NCBI RefSeq assembly: GCF_900100205.1
Contig: NZ_FNEQ01000007.1
Coordinates: forward strand, 62,001 to 126,000
DNA length: 64,000 bases
Reading direction: 5' to 3'
DNA from: Duganella sp. OV510
GTDB taxonomy: Bacteria > Pseudomonadota > Gammaproteobacteria > Burkholderiales > Burkholderiaceae_D
The translations under genes and the position numbers were made by a program. The notes beneath the pieces are model-generated. The model saw only the letters and a program-made list of their open reading frames with translations. It was not told the origin of the DNA and did not search any database. Numbering within the stretch: position 1 is the stretch's first letter; the number at the start of each line of letters is the position of its first letter. This document shows, piece after piece, positions 57,891 through 64,000 of this stretch.

Positions 57891-58199
57891 ATGAAGAAGC
57901 TACTTGTACTGGCAGCCATGCTGGCCGCCGCCACGTCCGTCAGCGCCGCACCGGACGCCGCCAAGATCGAGAAAACCTACACCACCACCTGCGCGGCCTG
58001 CCACGGCGCCGGCATCATGGGCGCACCGAAGGTCGGCGACAAGGCCGCATGGAAACCGCGTATCGCCAAGGGCAAGCCAGCGCTGTACACCAGCGCCATC
58101 TCCGGCGTGAAAATGATGCCGCCACGCGGCGGCAATCCGGGCCTGAAGGACGATGAAATGAAGGCATTGGTCGACTATATGATCGCCAAGAGTAACTAA
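57891..58199 (+). CDS. Periplasmic cytochrome c5-type monohaem protein of the nos cluster
   Basis: The 102-residue protein has a signal peptide (1-20, about VSAAPD), a single haem site CAACH near residues 36-40, and a probable Met ligand in KMMPPRGGNPGL, the hallmark of the cytochrome c5/c551 class. Its position between nosL and nosX, on the same strand with short gaps, suggests that it delivers electrons to NosZ or NosR in the periplasm, like the NosC1/C2 cytochromes of other nos clusters. That role is inferred from position. Confidence 0.88.
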   Translation: MKKLLVLAAMLAAATSVSAAPDAAKIEKTYTTTCAACHGAGIMGAPKVGDKAAWKPRIAKGKPALYTSAISGVKMMPPRGGNPGLKDDEMKALVDYMIAKSN

Positions 58200-58223
58200 G
58201 GTAAATAAGGTAACCAAGACCGC

Positions 58224-58249
58224 TGGCCGCCGCCCGTGCGCGGTGGCCA
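58224..58249 (+). other. Intercistronic hairpin before apbE/nosX
   Basis: TGGCCGCCGC (58224-58233) pairs with GCGGTGGCCA (58240-58249), ten pairs including one G-U, around a 6-nt loop. It ends 16 nt before the apbE start and just upstream of its GGAG Shine-Dalgarno sequence. No T-run follows, so it is more likely an mRNA-processing or stability element than a terminator. Confidence 0.5.
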
Positions 58250-58265
58250 CATCCGGAGAAACACC

Positions 58266-59279
58266 ATGTTCACCCGCGCCCTGCTGGCCTTCGTGCTATT
58301 CCTGACCGCCTGCTCCAGTGACGAGCGTCTCTACAAAACCGAGGGCCATGTGTTTGGCACCACGGTTTCCATCACCATCTACGGCGGATCGCAACAGCGC
58401 GCCGACCTGCTTGGAGATGAGGTGCTGCGCGAATTCGACCGCCTGCACCGCAAGTTCCACGCCTGGGAACCCAGCATGCTGACCGCACTCAACGATAGCA
58501 TCGCCAACGGCCAGCCGTTCCGCGCCGACGCTGAAATGGTCGGCTTGCTCAAATCGGCCGAGAAGCTGTCGGTACGTTCCGGCCTGCTGTTCAATCCCAC
58601 TATCGGCCACCTGATACGGCTGTGGGGCTTCCAGAAGAATGACATCGGCGCGCAAGGGCCGGACGATGCCGAGATCAAGCGCTGGGTGGATGCGCATCCT
58701 TCGCTGTCCGACCTGCGCTACAACGGCAACATCATCACCAGCGTCAACAGCGCTGTCATGATCGACCTGGGCGGCTATGCCAAAGGCTATGCGCTGGATC
58801 GCGCCGCCACGCTGCTGCGCGAGGCGCACGTCAAGGCGGCGCTGGTCAATATCGGCGGCAATGTCATCGCCATCGGCGAGCCGGGCGAACGGCCATGGCA
58901 AGTCGGTATCCGCGATCCGCGCGGCCAAGGCACGGTGGCGCAGATCGCCTTGCGCGACAACGAAGCCATCGGCACCAGCGGCGATTATGAGCGCTACTTC
59001 ATGAAGGACGGCAAGCGCCGCCCGCACATCATCGATCCGCGCAGCGGCTATCCGATCGACCTGGTGGCGTCGGTGACCATCATCGCCAGTGGCGGCCGCG
59101 ATCCCGGCCTGCGCTCGGACGGCCACTCCAAGCCGCTGTTCATCACCGGCCCCGAAGGCTGGCAAGCCATGGCCGACAAGCTCGACCTGAAAGAAGTGCT
59201 GATGGTCGACGCCCAACGCCAGGTCCACATGACGCCGGCCATGCGCGCCCGCATCGACGCTGCTAACGCTAAGCCTTGA
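58266..59279 (+). CDS. nosX: FAD:protein FMN transferase (ApbE/NosX)
   Basis: The 337-residue protein has a lipobox (FLTAC, Cys16), so it is probably a membrane-anchored periplasmic lipoprotein. ApbE motifs are present: VFGTTVSITIYG, MIDLGGYAKGYALDRA, the NIGGN segment, and HIIDPRSGYP near residue 258 with the metal-binding region after it. ApbE attaches FMN to the Thr of FMN_bind domains; the obvious target is NosR Thr168 in the same cluster, matching the NosX role. ATG 58266 has GGAG upstream; the frame opens 10 codons earlier. Confidence 0.93.
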   Translation: MFTRALLAFVLFLTACSSDERLYKTEGHVFGTTVSITIYGGSQQRADLLGDEVLREFDRLHRKFHAWEPSMLTALNDSIANGQPFRADAEMVGLLKSAEKLSVRSGLLFNPTIGHLIRLWGFQKNDIGAQGPDDAEIKRWVDAHPSLSDLRYNGNIITSVNSAVMIDLGGYAKGYALDRAATLLREAHVKAALVNIGGNVIAIGEPGERPWQVGIRDPRGQGTVAQIALRDNEAIGTSGDYERYFMKDGKRRPHIIDPRSGYPIDLVASVTIIASGGRDPGLRSDGHSKPLFITGPEGWQAMADKLDLKEVLMVDAQRQVHMTPAMRARIDAANAKP

Positions 59280-59769
59280 GCCATTTGCGGATGCGCCCGC
59301 GCGCATTCGCATACGGCGAAGCGGTATTCAGCTGGATCATGCGCCCCTTGCTCCACTTGCCGTACCACGGGCAGCCATACAGTTCTGCATCCGTTCGGCT
59401 GGCAATGCTGTCGACCAGCCGCCCTTTGACGTCGATCAACGCCTCAAGCAATTGCGAATAACTTAGCTCGCGGTAGTCGTCATAGAACTTTTGCGCCAGC
59501 CTTCCCAGCGCATTCCACTTGAAGCCGGTCTCGGGGAAATCAACTGGCAACCCGCGATCATCGCGCTCCAGCCATGACAGGACCAGCGTATTCCAGCCCA
59601 GCAGATATGCCACCAGGTCGGCGGGGCTCATGCGGCTTGCTGCGGCGTGTCCATCCAGCGTGGCCTCGCGCGCTCGGTTGATCGGAACTTGCGCCAGGTC
59701 GGCGATCAGTCGGTTGAAATTGGTGGAGATTGCCTGCAGTAACTCCACCCGGGAAGTGGGAATGGCCAT
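59269..59769 (-). CDS. ClbS/DfsB-family four-helix-bundle protein
   Basis: The 166-residue protein matches the ClbS/DfsB (DUF1706) family: VELLQAISTNFNRLIADLAQVP near the start, MSPADLVAYLLGWNTLVLSWLE, DFPETGFKWNALGRLAQKFYDDY and YGCPWYGKWSKGRMIQLNTASPYANARGRIRKW at the end. ClbS is a cyclopropane hydrolase that protects producers from colibactin; most homologues have no known substrate. It is convergent with nosX, overlapping by 11 nt, and divergent from the truncated receptor gene. Confidence 0.9.
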   Translation of the reverse strand: MAIPTSRVELLQAISTNFNRLIADLAQVPINRAREATLDGHAAASRMSPADLVAYLLGWNTLVLSWLERDDRGLPVDFPETGFKWNALGRLAQKFYDDYRELSYSQLLEALIDVKGRLVDSIASRTDAELYGCPWYGKWSKGRMIQLNTASPYANARGRIRKWLKA

Positions 59770-59885
59770 GCAAGCATCTTATCCGACGATAACTGCGCTG
59801 TCGCTGGCACGCGGTCAAGTTCTAGTTACTTTGACCTATCGACCGCTGCCGTATTTCATTTTTCATCAGCGGCGCGCGCAGCGAG

Positions 59886-61736
59886 GTGGGCGAAATCGGC
59901 AGGGACCAGGTGTCGTCGCTGGTCAACCGCCAGGAGATGCGCGAGTTCAATCGCGAGAATGTCGGCGATGCGCTGAACCTGCTGTCCGGCATTACGCTGT
60001 CGACCAATTCGCGCAATGAGAAAACGATTGCGGTGCGCGGTTTCGATTCACGCCAGGTGCCGCTGTATATCGACGGCATCCCGGTGTATGTGCCGTATGA
60101 CGGCTATGTCGACTTCAACCGCTTCAGCACCGCCGACCTGGCCGGGATTCAGGTCGCCAAAGGTTTTAGTTCGATGTCGTATGGACCGAACGCGCTGGGC
60201 GGCGCCATCAACCTGGTGTCGCGCAAGCCGAAAGCAGCGCTGGAAGCGGACGCCATGCTGGGCTTCAGCAGCGGCAGCGGACGCATCGCCTCCACCAACG
60301 TCGGCACCAACCAGGGCCGGTGGTATATGCAGGCCGGTGCATCGTATGACCAGGCCGACACCTTCCCGCTCTCCTCCGACTTCAAGCCTACCGCCACCGA
60401 AGACGGCGGCTCGCGCAACAACGCCTATCGCCGCGACAGCAAGGTATCGCTGAAATTCGGCTGGACGCCGACCGGCAGCGACGAGTACGCGCTCAGTTAC
60501 TACAAGCAGCACGGCGTCAAAGGCCAGCCGCCATCGACCGATCCAGGCACCGCGCGCTACTGGAAATGGCCGTACTGGGACAAGGAAAGCCTGTACTTCA
60601 TCTCGCGCACTGCCTTGAGCGACAAGGAAACGCTGAAAGTGCGCGCCTACCACGACACTTACGGCAATGAAGTCGACAGCTATACCAATGGCAGCTACAC
60701 CACCTTGAAAACCTCCGGCTCCGGCAGCGTCGGCACCGGCCGCAGCATCTACAAGGACTGGACCAATGGCGCTTCCATCGAACTGGAATCGCGCCGGCTC
60801 GACCAGCATACGCTGCGCCTGATTACCCACTACAAGCTGGACAAGCACGTCGAGACCGATGCCCTGGACGCCGTCATGTCCATCTTCAAGGATGAACTGA
60901 CGTCGTATGCGCTGGAGGACAACGTGCAGCTGACGCCGGCCACCATGCTATCGCTGGGCGCCGGCATGCATCAGATGAAACCGAAGGACGTCTTCAGCAG
61001 CGGCAACGCCTACTCGCTGCCGGACAAGAAAACCGCGCATGACTGGCAGGCCGGCCTGTTCCACGACCTGACCAGCAACGACCGGCTGTACGCCACCATC
61101 GCGCAGAAATCGCGCCTGCCGACGCTGAAGGACCGCTACTCGCAGCGCCTCGGCACCTACATCGAAAATCCGGCGTTGCGTCAGGAACGCGCGCGCAACT
61201 ACGAGATTGGCTATCAGGGCCAGCCATGGCAAGGCGGCCAGTTGCAAGCGGCGCTGTTCTATAGCGATGTGGACGACAAGATCCAGGCGGTCGCCAATGT
61301 CTCCGGCAACAAATCGCAGATGCGCAATATCGGCAAGGTGCGCACCTCCGGCTTTGAAGTGGATGCGCGCACGGCGCTGAACAAGTGGGCCGACATCGGC
61401 GCCGCCTACACTTACACCGAACTGAAAAACGTCAGCTCGCCGTCCACGCGTCTGACCGACGTGCCGAAGCAGAAGCTGACCGCGCAAGCGCTGCTGCATC
61501 CACGCGGCGACCTCGACGTAATCGCCTACGCGGAACACAACAGCAGCCGCTGGGCCTCGAACAGCGTCGAGCTGGCAGGCTTCACCACGCTGAACCTGAA
61601 GCTGGCCTATCGTCCGGTGAAGCAGGTGTCGGTGGAAGCTGGCATGACCAATCTGAACGACAAGAACTACGCGCTGGCAGACGGTTTCCCAAGCGCCGGC
61701 CGCCAATGGTTCGGCAACATCAACTACCGCTACTAA
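59886..61736 (+). pseudogene. TonB-dependent receptor lacking signal peptide and N-terminus
   Basis: The open frame encodes 616 residues from GTG 59886. The plug domain (EMREFNRENVGDALNLLSGI, KTIAVRGFDSRQVPLYIDGIPVYVP, GPNALGGAINLVSRKP) and a barrel ending in NYRY are intact. There is no signal peptide or TonB box. Family-like sequence continues upstream of the start (FISGARSEVGE) to a stop at 59832-59834, so the true 5' end is missing. The other upstream frames give no signal sequence either. It is probably a 5'-truncated gene, or one with a lost N-terminal exon by rearrangement next to the clbS-like gene. Without export it could not function. Confidence 0.7.
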
Positions 61737-61745
61737 GGAGCGACC

Positions 61746-62231
61746 ATGAAACTACACAAGATGCTGATGGCTGTCGCGCTATGCGCCAGCACGGCCTGGG
61801 CCCACCCGGACTTGAGCAACGCCAGCAAATACGTCACGACGGAACTGACCGTCAGCGGCGCGGTGGAACATCCGCTGAAGCTGGAGGTGAAAGACCTGCG
61901 TCAGTTCCCGCTGGAACAGCAGGACAACCGCAACGGTGTGACGCTGCGCGCGCTGCTGGACCGCGCCAAGGTCATCGCGGGCAACCACAACGACGTCAAG
62001 AAAATGGCCATCATCGCCACCGCCAGCGATGGCTATGCCGTGGTGTACTCGTGGTCCGAAGTATTCAACTCGCCGATCGGCGAAGGTGTGCTGATCTTCT
62101 TTGAAAAAGACGGCAAAGCCCTCGCCGACGACGAAGGCCGCATCGCCATGATCTCCACCAAAGACCTGCGCACCGGCCCGCGCCATGTGCGCTGGCTGAA
62201 GAGCATAGAAATCAAAAAGATCGTTGACTAA
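61746..62231 (+). CDS. Periplasmic molybdopterin-binding-domain (SUOX-like) protein
   Basis: The 161-residue product has a signal peptide (about 1-19, ending AWA). The mature part (about 30-160) resembles a small oxidoreductase molybdopterin-binding domain: LTVSGAVEHPLKLEVKDLRQFP, VTLRALLDRAKV, ATASDGYAVVYSWSEVFNS and the final GPRHVRWLKSIEIKKI. The catalytic Cys of sulfite-oxidase proteins is not visible, so it may bind a ligand instead of catalysing. It lies 9 nt after the receptor gene with AAGGAG, so the two form an operon; the pairing with a TonB receptor suggests uptake of a metal or cofactor. Confidence 0.8.
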   Translation: MKLHKMLMAVALCASTAWAHPDLSNASKYVTTELTVSGAVEHPLKLEVKDLRQFPLEQQDNRNGVTLRALLDRAKVIAGNHNDVKKMAIIATASDGYAVVYSWSEVFNSPIGEGVLIFFEKDGKALADDEGRIAMISTKDLRTGPRHVRWLKSIEIKKIVD

Positions 62232-62252
62232 GCCTTGTCTGCCTCGCACTTT

Positions 62253-62768
62253 TCAACTGGTGTGAGGCGGGTGATTTATCAACACGAAGCGGGCCTCCAA
62301 TTTATACAGCAAATCGAAAGTGTTCATCCATTGCACGCCGAAGACATCGCATACATTCGGAATGAGAAATTTCTTTGTCACATCGGCATGATGACGTTCG
62401 TGCGTGACGACTGTGCAGCCAGTCGTCATCGCTTTGGCAATAAGCCAGGGATCGGCTCCCGACAGAAAATCTTCGACCGCGCCTGTTTTCATTTTCGCCG
62501 AGTGGGTAACAACATATTCAGCGACTATCGCAAAGCACTGTTGTGTGGCTTCGTCATGTACTTCAAGAAACAACTCTGCGTGGTCTTTAGCCCATACCGC
62601 GAGTTCATCGTCTCCTTTCTTCAGTTCATCTCCAACCATGGAGATGCTTGCCACCTGATTCAACGTTCTTTGTTGCAAGATCCAACTCCAATAAGCAGGG
62701 CAAACCGTCATGTTGTAGTAACGGTTTTTGGCTTCCACAAATGTATTGGCATCAAGGAGATAGTTCAC
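62253..62768 (-). CDS. DUF4411 PIN-like toxin candidate
   Basis: The 171-residue protein begins NYLLDANTFVEAKNRYY with the first acidic residue (Asp6) of a PIN-type nuclease. It continues with SGADPWLIAKAMTTGCTVVTHER, which holds the C-terminal acidic residues. This is the DUF4411 family, commonly paired with XRE-ImmA/IrrE genes as predicted type II toxin-antitoxin modules. The start is GTG, overlapping the preceding stop by 4 nt. Base composition is lower in GC than the surroundings. Toxicity is predicted, not shown. Confidence 0.85.
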   Translation of the reverse strand: MNYLLDANTFVEAKNRYYNMTVCPAYWSWILQQRTLNQVASISMVGDELKKGDDELAVWAKDHAELFLEVHDEATQQCFAIVAEYVVTHSAKMKTGAVEDFLSGADPWLIAKAMTTGCTVVTHERHHADVTKKFLIPNVCDVFGVQWMNTFDLLYKLEARFVLINHPPHTS

Positions 62769-63892
62769 TCATCTATCTTTTCAGCATATGTGCGGACTTT
62801 GGCAGGCTGGATGCCTAGCAGCCTCCCCGCCTCTCTTAATAACAGCCTTCCACTCAAAGCTTCAGATAGCACGGCGCGGCTGAAACGCTTGCTGTTCTTG
62901 CTATCTGCTGTACGGTAGAAGCTACCGCCGTTACTCTTTTGCGCACGGTAGGCATTGAGCTCGGCCACATAGAATTCAGCGTAATCTTCGCGCGATAAAA
63001 GGCCGAGATCGCATGCCCTGCGCGCAACTACCAAGCGGCTGACGTGAAATGCAGCAGCCAGTTCTGGCAACCGCGCGTAACAGTCGTCAGTTTCGCGCCA
63101 TAGCAATTTGAACTTCGCTGCCGGGACGAGGAACTCTCCAGCGACAGCGTTGCAGTATGCTTCTTCCTGACGATGAGCAACTAGTGCCGCATCGGAAATA
63201 CCACTACTGCCGATCCAGATATGCGCCAACTCATGCAGCAAGGTAAATAACCGCGCCGCTGGTGCGTCCGCAATGTTGATGAAGACAACAGGAGCAAATT
63301 TGTCGCTGATTGCGAAGCCGCGAAACTCCCCGACATCCAGCTTACGATGCGTGTTGGAGCCCACCGTCCCGCTACGCATGACCAGGATTCCCGCAGCATC
63401 GGCTCCGGCAATCAGTGCACGCATATATTGATCGCCATTCGCCGGCACATCACGCACGCCGAGCACGGCGCGTATATCCGCCGCTACTTGTACTACTGGC
63501 GCGGCGGTAGAGAACTTGCCAACGAAAGACAAAGGCGCACGCTCCTGCTCCGCCAGGTATTCCAGATACCATTCCTGCTTACGCAGAACATCACGCACGG
63601 TATCCAGCAAATCCAGACTAGCCGGCTGTGGCTTGGCACTGCCGACAGTACGCAGATCTGGCAGCGGAAGCACTTCATGCGGCGGCTCGTTGAGGAACAG
63701 GAAGCCAAATGGAATATGCAAGCGATCTGCCCATTGTTGCGCCTGACGAAACGTCGGCTTGGCTTCACCGGCCTCCCACGCCCTCACCTTGTCTTCTTTG
63801 ACGGTAATGCTTTCCGCCAGTTCGGCCGCACTCACGCCCGCGCGGCGGCGCGACCAGGTCATCAGTGCCGGATTGATCAGAGCTTGCGTCAT
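62765..63892 (-). CDS. XRE-family regulator fused to ImmA/IrrE metallopeptidase (antitoxin candidate)
   Basis: The 375-residue protein has an N-terminal XRE-type helix-turn-helix (about 10-65: SRRRAGVSAAELAESITVKEDKVRAWEAGEAKP). An ImmA/IrrE (COG2856/DUF955) zinc peptidase follows, with HELAHIW (H220, E221, H224) and a downstream Glu in RQEEAYCNAVAGEFLVPA. It is followed by the DUF4411 gene with a 4-nt overlap. In this family pair it is the predicted antitoxin/regulator. It could instead cleave a repressor under stress. Lower GC suggests transfer. Confidence 0.9.
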   Translation of the reverse strand: MTQALINPALMTWSRRRAGVSAAELAESITVKEDKVRAWEAGEAKPTFRQAQQWADRLHIPFGFLFLNEPPHEVLPLPDLRTVGSAKPQPASLDLLDTVRDVLRKQEWYLEYLAEQERAPLSFVGKFSTAAPVVQVAADIRAVLGVRDVPANGDQYMRALIAGADAAGILVMRSGTVGSNTHRKLDVGEFRGFAISDKFAPVVFINIADAPAARLFTLLHELAHIWIGSSGISDAALVAHRQEEAYCNAVAGEFLVPAAKFKLLWRETDDCYARLPELAAAFHVSRLVVARRACDLGLLSREDYAEFYVAELNAYRAQKSNGGSFYRTADSKNSKRFSRAVLSEALSGRLLLREAGRLLGIQPAKVRTYAEKIDE

Positions 63893-63917
63893 GCTGCAAA
63901 TATACGCCTAAAATTGA

Positions 63918-63940
63918 AAACGGCGCCAGAGGCGCCGTTT
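63918..63940 (-). terminator. Rho-independent terminator of the right-edge gene
   Basis: AAACGGCGCC and GGCGCCGTTT form a perfect 10-bp stem with an AGA loop. On the minus strand a T-rich stretch follows. It lies 4 nt after the stop of the partial gene at the window's right end and separates that gene from the toxin-antitoxin unit. Confidence 0.85.
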
Positions 63941-63944
63941 GCTT

Positions 63945-64000
63945 TTACAGCTGACCCAGCAGGGTTTCAGCGTTGGAGACTTCGAACTTGCCGCCCTGCT
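63945..64000 (-). CDS. Unidentified protein, C-terminal fragment at the window edge
   Basis: Seventeen codons end in TAA (complement of 63945-63947) and read QGGKFEVSNAETLLGQL. A strong terminator follows directly, which supports a real gene end. The fragment is too short to assign a family. The rest lies beyond the right edge. Confidence 0.5.
   Translation of the reverse strand, partial: QGGKFEVSNAETLLGQL

Noticed and set aside
59770..59885. Signal peptide for the TonB receptor in another frame (frameshift model)
   Set aside because: The ATG frame at 59768 gives MQASYPTITALSLARG and then Arg-rich sequence, not a signal peptide; truncation fits better.
62235..62918. Plus-strand 227-codon frame over the toxin-antitoxin genes
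   Set aside because: Antisense to DUF4411 and the ImmA/IrrE gene, both of which have clear family motifs.

Overview
The window is high-GC, gene-dense DNA (60 protein genes, two cut by the window edges) with no tRNA, rRNA, insertion sequence or CRISPR array that I can see. The gene content and gene order (secA, lpxC, argJ, zapD, yacG, coaE, pilBCD close together; NarX/LiaS-type and HAMP/PAS kinases; purine genes; clade I nos genes) suggest a betaproteobacterium of the Oxalobacteraceae (Massilia/Duganella/Janthinobacterium type). The taxon is inferred from protein content, not from a marker gene search.

Region 1-20 kb looks like a nucleic-acid and purine salvage island. It opens with two nucleoside-type ABC permeases and a small cytochrome c, then a NudK-like Nudix hydrolase divergent from a DeoR regulator and a periplasmic solute-binding-like protein. 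A minus-strand operon with ATGA overlaps follows: 5'-nucleotidase lipoprotein, secreted phospholipase D-family protein, secreted S1/P1 nuclease. Next are a TonB-dependent receptor and a six-gene minus-strand operon puuE-xdhA-xdhB-xdhC-guaD-secreted adenosine deaminase. This operon diverges from uraH across an inverted repeat. Together these genes could take extracellular DNA/RNA to nucleosides, bases, urate and allantoin. No urate oxidase or OHCU decarboxylase is in the window.

Region 20-24.4 kb holds an overlapping trio (TPR-methyltransferase, VOC protein, APH(3')-III-like kinase) and a CorC/HlyC-type membrane protein. Region 24.4-35.3 kb is the conserved pilB-pilC-(kinase)-pilD-coaE-zapD-yacG block facing a minus-strand block argJ-DUF815 ATPase-mutT-DUF3455-ECF sigma-anti-sigma. 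A stand-alone histidine kinase sits between pilC and pilD.

Region 35.6-42.4 kb looks like an insertion between argJ and secA: porin, small phosphate-binding-like protein and HAMP/PAS kinase, a 60-bp palindromic element, an orphan clpP, a C-terminally shortened ECF41-type sigma factor, an NTF2-like protein and a GAF kinase. Then come secA, a DUF721 protein, lpxC, a DMT exporter, a small coiled-coil membrane protein and an MmyB-type regulator divergent from a methyltransferase.

Region 49.9-59.3 kb is a complete nitrous-oxide reductase cluster, nosZ-nosR-nosD-nosF-nosY-nosL, followed by a cytochrome c and ApbE/NosX. It is preceded by a perfect FNR/Anr-type box and carries intercistronic hairpins and a nested palindrome inside nosD. 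After it come a ClbS/DfsB protein, a TonB receptor lacking its signal peptide, a molybdopterin-binding-domain protein, and a likely toxin-antitoxin pair (XRE-ImmA/IrrE plus DUF4411 PIN protein) near the right edge.
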